A stretch of DNA of 15,996 nt from JAHELQ01 sp965603365 (lineage in GTDB: Bacteria > Acidobacteriota > Aminicenantia > UBA2199), in contig CBFDCR010000099.1 of assembly GCA_965603365.1 (NCBI GenBank), forward strand, positions 1 to 15,996, given 5' to 3'. Positions 1 through 6,020 of the stretch are shown here, piece after piece (the first letter of the stretch is position 1; each line of letters opens with the position of its first letter). The notes under the pieces are model-generated. The model was not told the DNA's origin. It was given only the letters and a program-made list of their open reading frames with translations, and did no database searches. The translations under genes were made by a program, and so were the position numbers.

Positions 1-273
1 CATCTGGAGAAGCGTTTACTGGGAGATGGCAGGCATAAGCGATTGAGCAAGCGTTGGAGTCGCAAGCGCTGTGGCAACAGTGAGCAATTCCACAGTGTGA
101 TGAAGGGCGAATTGTGTGGAGGTAAGCTTCCTTCGGGTAAGTTTGGAGCCAATGCGTGTTGGTGGCAGGTGATGATTATGGCTTTAAATCTTCATGAGCA
201 GAAGAGAGATATCCCGATTGGTACCATTACCGGGAGGTTAAATGGGGATAAAAGTAATCAGGAGGGATTGTAG
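1..273 (+). CDS. IS1380-like DDE transposase, C-terminal fragment (cut by window edge)
   Basis: The reading frame is open from base 1 and stops with TAG at 271-273, so only the last 90 residues of a longer protein are visible. It contains a basic stretch (KRWSRKR), then SEQFHSVMKGELCGGKLPSG, then FGANACWWQVMIMALNLHEQ. This matches my memory of the C-terminal end of IS1380-family transposases, where an E-x6-K helix precedes a G-x-L/M-P-x-G-x-F-x-A-N segment and a hydrophobic helix ending in NL. That helix supplies the last acidic residue of the DDE site. The protein would cut and join the ends of its own element. I could not identify the right terminal inverted repeat in 274-400. Whether the element is intact upstream cannot be seen. 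The family call is likely but made from motif memory only. Confidence 0.72.
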   Translation, partial: HLEKRLLGDGRHKRLSKRWSRKRCGNSEQFHSVMKGELCGGKLPSGKFGANACWWQVMIMALNLHEQKRDIPIGTITGRLNGDKSNQEGL

Positions 274-376
274 AAATGCAGTAAAACAGGGATTGGTCTG
301 TAGACAAGCCACATATCGCTCGTTTTTAACAATTCTCCGGGCCATATTGAGCCTCTCTATGGAAAATGAACTACTT

Positions 377-406
377 GATAGCATAAAAAATTGATAAAAT
401 GCTATC
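377..406. promoter_or_regulatory. 8-bp inverted repeat upstream of the metal-uptake operon, possible operator
   Basis: GATAGCAT (377-384) and ATGCTATC (399-406) are exact reverse complements separated by 14 AT-rich bases. The repeat lies about 57 bp upstream of the -35 box of the metal-transport operon. It could be a regulator binding site (a Zur/MntR-type role would fit the operon) or a remnant of the insertion sequence end. The spacer has no T run on the 3' side, so it is not a terminator. Confidence 0.3.
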
Positions 407-462
407 GAAAAACAGGCAAGACAACCCTAACAAAAAGTTGATGGGAAATTTGGGCCGGCCGG

Positions 463-491
463 TTGACAGGTTGGCCGAAGGGCGCTATAAT
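463..491 (+). promoter_or_regulatory. Consensus sigma-70 promoter of the metal ABC operon
   Basis: TTGACA at 463-468 and TATAAT at 486-491 are both perfect consensus hexamers with the optimal 17-bp spacer. Transcription would start near 498. That is just before the AAGGAG ribosome-binding site at 500-505 and the GTG start at 513, so the untranslated leader is only about 15 nt. A palindromic GGCCGGCC (453-460) abuts the -35 box. This promoter also rules out the in-frame ATG at 399 as the start of the first gene. Confidence 0.8.
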
Positions 492-512
492 CCGGCAAAA
501 AGGAGTTGTATC

Positions 513-1421
513 GTGCGGTGCGCCGTGACAGAAGTACTGAAATCAATTATGCTGGCGCTTGCGCTGGGGCTTATTGCCATGGCCTGCGGCGGCACAGCAG
601 AACGTCCGCTAAAGAGAGAGAAACCGGTCGTCACCGTCAGCATCCTGCCGCAAAAATATTTTGTCGGCAGAATCGCAGGGGATCGATTCGATATTCAGGT
701 CATGATACCCCCCGGTCACAACCCGGCCACCTATGCCCCCACCCCCAGACAGATGATGAGGCTGGCCCAATCGAAAATCTATTTCCGCATCGGCCATATA
801 CCCTTTGAGAAGGCCTGGATGGACAATATCGCCTCCACCAATCCCCGGATGAAGATCGTCGATACTTCCCGGGGGGTGCAGTTGATTAGGGCCGACGGTC
901 ATCATCACCAACACGGTGATCTGGATAGCATGGATCGCGTAGACCCTCACATCTGGTTGTCTCCCCGGGCCGTTAAACTTCAGGTTCAGAACATTTTCAG
1001 CGCACTGGCGGAACTGGAACCCCAAAAGCAGCGCCTTTACCGGCAAAATTTAGCCGCCTTCAGGCAAGACATCGATGGGTTGATAAAAAATAATGAAGCC
1101 ATTTTAAAGGAGCTGTCGGGGAGAAAATTTATGGTATTTCACCCCGCCTGGTCCTATTTTGCCCGGGATTACCGCCTGGAGCAACTGCCCATCGAGATGG
1201 AGGGCAAGGAACCCAATCCAACTGGCTTGAAAGACCTGATCGACCGGGCCAAGGGGGAGGGGCTCGGCGTCATCTTCGTACAAAAACAGTTCAATACCCA
1301 CAACGCCGAAGCGGTAGCCCGGGAGATCGGCAGCCGGGTGGTACAGATCGATCCCTTAGCCGAAGACTGGCTCGCCAACATGAACGAGATGGCCGTCACC
1401 TTTAAGGAAGCGCTGAAATGA
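513..1421 (+). CDS. znuA: Metal (zinc/manganese-type) ABC transporter substrate-binding lipoprotein
   Basis: This is the extracytoplasmic solute-binding protein of a zinc/manganese-family ABC importer. I chose GTG 513 (302 aa) because AAGGAG lies 7 nt upstream and the promoter lies at 463-491. The frame is open further upstream to ATG 399, but that would precede the promoter. The N-terminus is a lipoprotein signal (KSIMLALALGLIAMAC) with Cys25 as the likely lipidated residue. A short His-rich loop HHHQH (130-134), DPHIWLSP (144-151), a conserved His in VFHPAW (His210) and Asp in QIDPL (about 280) fit the ZnuA/TroA fold. Oddity: in the PPGHNPATYAPTP segment the position that normally carries the first metal ligand (DPH-x-Y-x-P) is Ala, with a His three residues earlier. 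The stop overlaps the ATPase start (ATGA). Zinc is the likelier metal because of the His loop; manganese or another metal is possible. Confidence 0.88.
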   Translation: MRCAVTEVLKSIMLALALGLIAMACGGTAERPLKREKPVVTVSILPQKYFVGRIAGDRFDIQVMIPPGHNPATYAPTPRQMMRLAQSKIYFRIGHIPFEKAWMDNIASTNPRMKIVDTSRGVQLIRADGHHHQHGDLDSMDRVDPHIWLSPRAVKLQVQNIFSALAELEPQKQRLYRQNLAAFRQDIDGLIKNNEAILKELSGRKFMVFHPAWSYFARDYRLEQLPIEMEGKEPNPTGLKDLIDRAKGEGLGVIFVQKQFNTHNAEAVAREIGSRVVQIDPLAEDWLANMNEMAVTFKEALK

Positions 1422-2203
1422 AAGGCGAGGGATCAGGCGGTAACATGGAGAGGCGAAAAATCCTGGAAATCAGCGCCGTCAGCGCCGGTTATGGTGAGAC
1501 AATCGTACTGAAAGATGTCAACCTGACGGTCTATGAAAGGGACTTTATCGGAATTATCGGCGCCAACGGCAGCGGCAAGACCACCCTCCTGAAAGTGATT
1601 TTAGGCCTGCTCCGGCCCATGTCAGGCACCGTTCGTTTTCTTTTCAACGGCGGCGACCATATCGGCAAACATATCGGCTACCTCCCCCAGGTCACCATGT
1701 TTGATCAAAAATTTCCCATCACCGTCAAAGAGGTGGCCATGTCCGGGCTGATGGCCCGCACCGGTTTGTTAAAACGGTTCTCCCGCCAGGATAAGAAAAG
1801 GATAGAAAGCATACTAAAAAAAACCGGTATCCTTCACCTGAAAAAGAGCCCCATGGGTGAGTTGTCCGGCGGCCAGATGCAGCGGGTCTTCCTGACCCGG
1901 GCCCTGGTGTCATCGCCGCAACTGCTCATTTTAGATGAACCGGATACGTTTGTGGATCAGAGTTTCGAAGGCGATTTATACGAACTCTTAAAAGACCTCA
2001 ACCGGGAAATAGCCATTATCCTGGTTTCCCATGACATCGGTATGATTTCAGCCTATGTAAAAACCATTGCCTGCGTGAACCGCCGGCTCTACTACCACGA
2101 CTCCAGCGAGATCACCCAGGAGTTAATGGACAATTACAATTGCCCCATCGAGTTGATCACCCACGGCCGGATCCCCCATCGGGTGCTGAAAGACCATGCT
2201 TGA
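1418..2203 (+). CDS. znuC: Metal ABC transporter ATP-binding protein
   Basis: This is the cytoplasmic ATPase of the metal importer, 261 aa. Walker A GANGSGKT is at 48-55, Q-loop Gln91 in YLPQ, signature LSGGQ at 149-153, Walker B LLILDE at 169-174 and H-loop His205 in LVSHD. The D-loop region reads LDEPDTFVD, with Asp where Thr is usual. ATG 1418 overlaps the stop of the binding-protein gene, and AAGGAAG (1404-1410) lies 7 nt upstream, so translation is probably coupled. A second in-frame ATG at 1445 is possible and would remove a Gly-rich nine-residue extension. The 3' end overlaps the permease gene by 8 bp. ZnuC versus MntB-type assignment rests on the neighbours. Confidence 0.9.
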   Translation: MKGEGSGGNMERRKILEISAVSAGYGETIVLKDVNLTVYERDFIGIIGANGSGKTTLLKVILGLLRPMSGTVRFLFNGGDHIGKHIGYLPQVTMFDQKFPITVKEVAMSGLMARTGLLKRFSRQDKKRIESILKKTGILHLKKSPMGELSGGQMQRVFLTRALVSSPQLLILDEPDTFVDQSFEGDLYELLKDLNREIAIILVSHDIGMISAYVKTIACVNRRLYYHDSSEITQELMDNYNCPIELITHGRIPHRVLKDHA

Positions 2204-3041
2204 TTTACTGCATTATCAGTTTTTCACCAATGCCTTGCTGGCGGCGGTGTTAGCCAGCATCTCTTGCGGTATTATCGGCACCTACATTGTCAGCCGCCGG
2301 ATCGTATTCATCAGCGGCGGCATCAGCCACGCCTCCTTCGGCGGCGTCGGCATCGGCTATTACCTGGGCATCAGCCCGATTCTCGGGGCCGCGGTATTCT
2401 CGGTGCTGTCGGGCCTGGCCATCGAGACCCTCTCCCGGAAGGTCGATCTCAGAAAAGATTCGCTGATCGGCATGATGTGGTCATTCGGCATGGCGGTGGG
2501 CATCATCTTTGTGTTTATCACCCCCGGCTACGCCGCCAACCTCATGACCTACCTCTTCGGCAACATCCTGACCGTCTCTTCGTTTGACCTCCTGCTGATG
2601 GCGGGTTTGACGCTGGTGGTCAGCCTGCTATTTTTCCTGCTATTCAAGGAAATTTTATTTGTCTCCTTCGACGAAGAGTTTGCCAGAACCCAGGGAGTCC
2701 CCACCTCCATGCTCAACTATATTTTGATCGCCCTGGTGGCCCTGACCATTGTCATCAACATCCGGGTGGTGGGCATTATCCTGGTCATCTCCCTGCTCAC
2801 CATCCCCGTCGTCACCGCCAACCTGTTGACAAAAAGTTTCAAGAATATGATCTTTTACGCCGTCGGCTTCGGATTCCTGTCTTCCATCGGCGGATTGTTC
2901 ATCTCCTACTTTTTCAACATCCCTTCAGGCGCCACCATTATCTTCGCCTCCATCGCCATCTTTGCCCTACTGAAGTTATGCCTGATAATCATTGAAAAAA
3001 TTAAACTCAAAACCAGCCTTCAAAATGGATTGGATGGTTGA
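2196..3041 (+). CDS. znuB: Metal ABC transporter permease (ZnuB/MntC family)
   Basis: This is a 281-aa integral inner-membrane protein of the ABC-3 permease family. It opens with a hydrophobic segment (ALLAAVLASISCGIIGTYIV) followed by SRRIVFISGGISHASFGGVG, the family's conserved first cytoplasmic motif. Several further strongly hydrophobic stretches fit about eight membrane segments. The segment around residue 150-175 (SFDEEFARTQGVP) is the usual coupling-loop region that contacts the ATPase. The start overlaps the ATPase gene by 8 bp, so this is the third gene of a three-gene operon. Only Lys/Ile-rich residues follow the last helix. No clear intrinsic terminator follows in 3042-3061. Substrate assignment is inherited from the operon. 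Confidence 0.9.
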   Translation: MLDLLHYQFFTNALLAAVLASISCGIIGTYIVSRRIVFISGGISHASFGGVGIGYYLGISPILGAAVFSVLSGLAIETLSRKVDLRKDSLIGMMWSFGMAVGIIFVFITPGYAANLMTYLFGNILTVSSFDLLLMAGLTLVVSLLFFLLFKEILFVSFDEEFARTQGVPTSMLNYILIALVALTIVINIRVVGIILVISLLTIPVVTANLLTKSFKNMIFYAVGFGFLSSIGGLFISYFFNIPSGATIIFASIAIFALLKLCLIIIEKIKLKTSLQNGLDG

Positions 3042-3061
3042 ATTTTATCGATAATTGGTAG

Positions 3062-3090
3062 TTGTAAACCGACAGATCTGGAATTATTAT
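3062..3090 (+). promoter_or_regulatory. Putative sigma-70 promoter for the MocR-type regulator gene
   Basis: TTGTAA (3062-3067) and TATTAT (3085-3090) are separated by 17 bp, giving a predicted start near 3097 and a leader of about 50 nt. Each hexamer departs from consensus, so this is a moderate call. It is the only good match in the 106-bp gap between the permease and the regulator. Confidence 0.4.
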
Positions 3091-3147
3091 TGGAGCCTGA
3101 GCACGGCAGAAGGCAAAATAAATATGGCGATTCGGAGGTGACAAACT

Positions 3148-4647
3148 ATGTTACTGCTAAATCTGGATAAAAAGAGTATGATGCCCCTTTACCGGCAGAT
3201 TTTTGATCAGGTAAAGGGATTAATCGAAAAGAGGGCTCTAAAACCCGGCGACCGGCTGCCCCCCAGCCGCAGCCTGGCCGAAAGGTTGGGGGTCCATCGC
3301 TCCACCGTTTACAGGGCCTATGAGGAACTGTGGGCCATGGGCTATCTGCAGAGTCGGCCCGGTTCCTACTCCACCGTCAGGCAGCGGCAGCAAATAGTCG
3401 ACAAGGCAGCTAGAACGAGCCGAAGGCTGTTGTCCTGGCAGGGGGCTTCATCGGTATCGGGTCAGCAATTGTACCAATCCTTCTTAAAGTTTCAACCCAA
3501 TACCCACAGACCAGCAGTTGATAAACTCATCAACCTGTCCCCCCTGGACCTGGATTCAAGGCTCTTTCCCTTAGCCGATTTCCGGAGGGCCATGAATACT
3601 GTCCTGATGGAATACGGCGCCAATATTTTGAAATACGGTTCCTGTGAAGGCTACCTGCCCCTGCGGAAGTATATCGCCCGGCGCATGCAGATTCACGGCA
3701 TCTCCGTTGGCCCTGAGGAGATTTTGATTTCCAACGGTTCCCAAAACGCCATCGAACTGGTCTTAAAAATGCTGAACGATCCGGCACGACCGGTGCTGCT
3801 GGAGTCCCCCACCTACTCAAACGTGCTGCCCCTCTTTAAATATTACAATGCCAACATAATCGGCATCCCCATGACCGACAAGGGCATGGATCTCCCTTAC
3901 CTGGAGAAAGTATTAAAAAAGCAGCGGCCCTGTTTTTTGTATACCATCCCCAACTTCCACAATCCCACCGGCATCACCACCGACCAGGCCCACCGGGAGG
4001 CATTGCTCGCCCTGTGCGAACAGTACCGGCTGCCGCTTTTGGAGGATGCCTTTGAAGAGGAGATGAAATATTTCGGCAAGGTGACCCTGCCCATAAAATC
4101 CATGGATCGGGGCCAGATCGTGATCTATCTGGGCACCTTTTCCAAGGTGCTGTTTCCGGGGATCCGCATCGGCTGGGTGGCGGCGGAAAAGGAGTGTGTC
4201 CGGCGGCTCACCTCTATAAAAAAATTCAGCGACCTAACCTCCAATTCCCTGGTGCAGGCAGCCCTGAATGAATTTTGCCGCCGTGGCTATTACGATCTTC
4301 ACATCAAACGCATGCACCGGGAGTACCGCAAACGGATGCAAACCGCCTTAAGGTCACTAAAGGAAAACCTCGAGCCGCCGCAGGTCAACTGGATTGAACC
4401 AGCAGGCGGCTATCTGATCTGGATCCAGATGAAGGATATCGACATGACCGAGCCGGAAATGGCGGATATATTACGGCAATGTGGAGTGGCCGCCGCCTTT
4501 GGCGGTCATTTTTTCGCAGAAGAGACCCCTCAAAAATACATCCGACTCTCTATTTCCACCCTGAACGAAGCGGAGATCATGGAGGGCATCAAGAGGCTGG
4601 GGCAGGGCATTTCCCGGATATATCAAACTTCTAGCAGGAGAAGTTAA
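3148..4647 (+). CDS. MocR-family transcriptional regulator (GntR winged helix fused to a class I aminotransferase-like domain)
   Basis: The 499-aa protein begins with a GntR winged helix (about residues 12-78; PLYRQIFDQVKGLIEKRALK, then RLPPSRSLAERLGVHRSTVY). A linker follows, then a fold-type I PLP domain (about 130-495). Active-site features are visible: NPTG at 272-275, Asp300 in LEDAFEEEM for the PLP ring nitrogen, the Schiff-base lysine Lys333 in GTFSK, and a C-terminal YIRLSIS arginine. Family members bind PLP or amino-acid aldimines and switch promoters such as pdxST, gabT or taurine genes. None of those genes is in the window, so the effector and target are unknown. GGAGGTG (3134-3140) is 7 nt upstream of ATG. 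The stop is immediately followed by the radical SAM start codon, which makes that gene the best candidate co-regulated partner. Confidence 0.9.
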   Translation: MLLLNLDKKSMMPLYRQIFDQVKGLIEKRALKPGDRLPPSRSLAERLGVHRSTVYRAYEELWAMGYLQSRPGSYSTVRQRQQIVDKAARTSRRLLSWQGASSVSGQQLYQSFLKFQPNTHRPAVDKLINLSPLDLDSRLFPLADFRRAMNTVLMEYGANILKYGSCEGYLPLRKYIARRMQIHGISVGPEEILISNGSQNAIELVLKMLNDPARPVLLESPTYSNVLPLFKYYNANIIGIPMTDKGMDLPYLEKVLKKQRPCFLYTIPNFHNPTGITTDQAHREALLALCEQYRLPLLEDAFEEEMKYFGKVTLPIKSMDRGQIVIYLGTFSKVLFPGIRIGWVAAEKECVRRLTSIKKFSDLTSNSLVQAALNEFCRRGYYDLHIKRMHREYRKRMQTALRSLKENLEPPQVNWIEPAGGYLIWIQMKDIDMTEPEMADILRQCGVAAAFGGHFFAEETPQKYIRLSISTLNEAEIMEGIKRLGQGISRIYQTSSRRS

Positions 4648-5406
4648 ATGCTGCTGGAACTGCAACAAACTATCATCTACGGGCCGGTCCGTTCGCGGCG
4701 GCTGGGCCGGTCTCTGGGTATCAACGTGCTGCCGGCCAGACGAAAGGTCTGTTCCTTCAATTGTGTATACTGCCAGTACGGCTGGGAAGAGAGTGTAGGG
4801 AGAGCAGACATCGAAGCTTCGACTTTTCCAGCAGTAGAGGAGATTGAGAGGGCCGTTAAGGCTGCGTTAGCGGGGATCGATCCACCCCCCGCATATGTGA
4901 CCTTTTCCGGCAACGGGGAGGCCAGCCTGCACCCCGATTTTACCGATCTGGTGGAACGGATCACTCATCTGCGGGATCGGTTGGCTCCGGCGGCCCAAAC
5001 CGCCATTTTATCCAACTCCTCCACCGCAAGCGATCCGGAAGTCAGGCAGGCGCTGTCAAGACTGGATGTGCGGATCATGAAGTTGGATGTCGGTTGTCCA
5101 CAAGATCTGACCGCCTACAACCGACCGGCAGCAACAGTGGAACTTGAGACAATCTTAGACGGCTTAACCAGCCTAAAAGACGTCACCATTCAGACCCTGT
5201 TCTCCACTGGCCCAATGGGCAACTGCCACCCCCAAAACATCACTCCCTGGATCGCCTGCCTGAAGAAGATCTCCCCAAAGCTGGTGCAAATATATACACT
5301 GGATCGGCCCAGCCCCGCCGAAGCCATCTGCCGTGTACCGAAAGAAGAACTTCTCTCCCTCCAAGAACGACTCCACCAGGAACACATCCGGGCCGACGTA
5401 TTTTAG
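4648..5406 (+). CDS. Radical SAM protein of the COG0731 (Wyosine-synthase-like) type
   Basis: This 252-aa protein carries a CxxxCxxC iron-sulfur motif (Cys35, Cys39, Cys42; VCSFNCVYCQYG). A glycine-rich SAM-contact strand follows (VTFSGNGEASLHPDF), as in the group annotated as radical SAM / tRNA wyosine synthetase-like. It is preceded by GPVxSRRLGRSLGINVLP, typical of that group in bacteria. No SPASM or RRE extension is visible, so a RiPP-maturase role is not directly supported. The substrate is unknown; bacteria lack the canonical wyosine pathway. The start follows the regulator's TAA with no gap and has AGGAG at 4636-4640, 7 nt upstream, indicating co-transcription with the MocR gene. It is followed by a weak terminator-like sequence. 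Confidence 0.85.
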   Translation: MLLELQQTIIYGPVRSRRLGRSLGINVLPARRKVCSFNCVYCQYGWEESVGRADIEASTFPAVEEIERAVKAALAGIDPPPAYVTFSGNGEASLHPDFTDLVERITHLRDRLAPAAQTAILSNSSTASDPEVRQALSRLDVRIMKLDVGCPQDLTAYNRPAATVELETILDGLTSLKDVTIQTLFSTGPMGNCHPQNITPWIACLKKISPKLVQIYTLDRPSPAEAICRVPKEELLSLQERLHQEHIRADVF

Positions 5407-5432
5407 ACCCCTCCCATTATAAAGAGTATATG

Positions 5433-5455
5433 ACCTGGAAAAATAGGTTTTTTTT
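5433..5455 (+). terminator. Weak intrinsic terminator after the radical SAM gene
   Basis: ACCT (5433-5436) can pair with AGGT (5445-5448) around an 8-nt loop, followed directly by a run of eight T (5448-5455). The stem is only four base pairs, so termination efficiency is doubtful. Position, 26 bp after the stop codon, fits. Confidence 0.25.
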
Positions 5456-5468
5456 CATTCGGAAACGA

Positions 5469-5510
5469 AGTCCCAGGGGCCGAAGCCCAGCCCCTGGGGC
5501 CAAAGGGACT
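5469..5510. repeat. GC-rich nested hairpin, possible dispersed repeat element
   Basis: AGTCCC (5469-5474) pairs with GGGACT (5505-5510), and inside it AGGGGC (5475-5480) pairs with GCCCCT (5490-5495). An alternative extended stem is CCCAGGGGC (5472-5480) with GCCCCTGGG (5490-5498). The block is an island of G+C in an AT-rich spacer and lacks a T run, so it is not a standard terminator. A REP-like dispersed element or a structured RNA piece are both possible; other genome copies cannot be seen here. Confidence 0.35.
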
Positions 5511-5610
5511 AAAACGCCCTTGGGGACGATATAATAATATAGTTCAAAAAAGAGTCAATTTCAACTATAAAAAATCTTTTTTCCCCAGCCTAAAGAGAGC
5601 GAAATTCGGA

Positions 5611-5629
5611 GTGTAAAGAAATTTTACAT
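5611..5629. promoter_or_regulatory. Palindrome copy 1 (GTGTAAA-N5-TTTACAT), candidate operator
   Basis: TGTAAA (5612-5617) and TTTACA (5623-5628) are exact inverted repeats around five bases. The outer pair (G/T) is mismatched. This is the leftmost of three sites with identical spacing. Confidence 0.45.
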
Positions 5630-5681
5630 CCGTTTTCCCTCGAAACCATCTATCCTACACTTTTTCACAAACGCAAACACA

Positions 5682-5700
5682 GTGTAAAATATTTTTACAC
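5682..5700. promoter_or_regulatory. Palindrome copy 2 (GTGTAAAA-TAT-TTTTACAC), candidate operator
   Basis: This is a perfect palindrome with 8-bp arms around three bases; in the common register it is GTGTAAA-N5-TTTACAC. Its right arm includes the TTTACA that serves as the putative -35 box of the promoter at 5694-5721, so a bound protein would block polymerase. The site lies 71 bp from copy 1. Confidence 0.55.
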
Positions 5701-5721
5701 AATTTTTAAAATTTCTATAAA
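5694..5721 (+). promoter_or_regulatory. Putative promoter inside the palindrome cluster
   Basis: TTTACA (5694-5699), one mismatch from consensus, is followed after 16 bp by TATAAA (5716-5721). A second -10-like TATAAT at 5727-5732 lacks a good -35. Transcription would start near 5728 or 5739 and run rightward to the terminator at 5974-6018. The -35 box is embedded in palindrome copy 2. Confidence 0.4.
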
Positions 5722-5763
5722 TAGCCTATAATACTAAATAATAGATGATTTCAACCTTTTACT

Positions 5764-5782
5764 GTGTTAAAAAAATTTACAC
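5764..5782. promoter_or_regulatory. Palindrome copy 3 (GTGTTAA-N5-TTTACAC), candidate operator
   Basis: GTGTTAA (5764-5770) and TTTACAC (5776-5782) form the same 19-bp palindrome as copy 2 with one arm mismatch. It sits 82 bp beyond copy 2, just downstream of the putative transcription start, which suits a roadblock or looping repressor. Confidence 0.45.
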
Positions 5783-5895
5783 TTTTGGTAGGCAAATGGA
5801 GACTCATAAAGTTTTAGGAATTAACGAAAAAATAGCAAACAGAAAGGGTTTCCGCCAATTTTTTTTAGTTGGCATCAAAAATGCTATAGGAATAG

Positions 5896-5976
5896 ATGAT
5901 GCGGTTACCAACAAAAAACAGAAGTACCGACCCGGTAACCGATACGACTGTTGTGGGTGGGAAAGTGATAGATTAA
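5896..5976 (+). CDS. Possible small peptide ORF ending at the terminator
   Basis: ATG-ATG at 5896-5901 opens a 26-codon frame that closes with TAA at 5974-5976, the first bases of the terminator stem. AGGA (5888-5891) lies 7 nt before the second ATG, giving a 25-residue peptide that starts MRLPTKNRS and ends TTVVGGKVID. It has no signal peptide, no membrane segment and no cysteine. The snug fit to a ribosome-binding site and terminator is suggestive, but an ORF this short arises easily by chance. No similarity was recognised. Confidence 0.2.
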   Translation: MMRLPTKNRSTDPVTDTTVVGGKVID

Positions 5977-6018
5977 GGGGAGGGCGGCGATTGTTGCTGC
6001 TCTTCCCTTATTTTTTTT
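5974..6018 (+). terminator. Strong intrinsic terminator (rightward)
   Basis: A 15-bp stem (5974-5988 with 5996-6010; three G-T wobbles) closes a 7-nt loop and is followed by eight T (6011-6018). In the opposite direction the hairpin has no T run after it, so it is primarily a rightward terminator. It also lies directly beyond the stop codon of the minus-strand tldE-like gene and may stabilise that mRNA's 3' end. Confidence 0.85.
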
Positions 6019-6020
6019 AT

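Larger units (their letters stand above)
5407..5973. other. Gene-poor AT-rich interval with regulatory elements
   Basis: No convincing protein of ordinary size lies between the radical SAM gene and the terminator at 5974. Contents from left to right: a weak terminator-like hairpin, an isolated GC-rich hairpin (5469-5510), AT-rich DNA, three matching 19-bp palindromes, a promoter, two small hairpins (GCCAA/TTGGC at 5854-5873; CGGTTACC/GGTAACCG at 5902-5941) and a 26-codon ORF. The base composition is much more AT-rich than the flanking genes, apart from the 5469-5510 hairpin. Confidence 0.7.
5728..6010 (+). ncRNA. Candidate short transcript between the palindrome-controlled promoter and a strong terminator
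   Basis: The candidate unit is bounded by a plausible promoter on the left and a very strong intrinsic terminator on the right, about 280 nt in all. It contains two small stems: GCCAA/TTGGC around an oligo-T loop (5854-5873), and CGGTTACC/GGTAACCG (5902-5909 with 5934-5941). No known riboswitch or RNA family was recognised. It may be a small regulatory RNA or the mRNA of the 26-codon ORF at 5896. The existence of the transcript is inferred from its boundaries only. Confidence 0.3.

Noticed and set aside
274..398. Right terminal inverted repeat of the insertion sequence
   Set aside because: No convincing match could be made because the left end of the element is outside the window.
399..512. 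N-terminal extension of the metal-binding lipoprotein from ATG 399
   Set aside because: The perfect promoter lies inside it and the lipoprotein signal peptide begins after GTG 513, which has its own ribosome-binding site.
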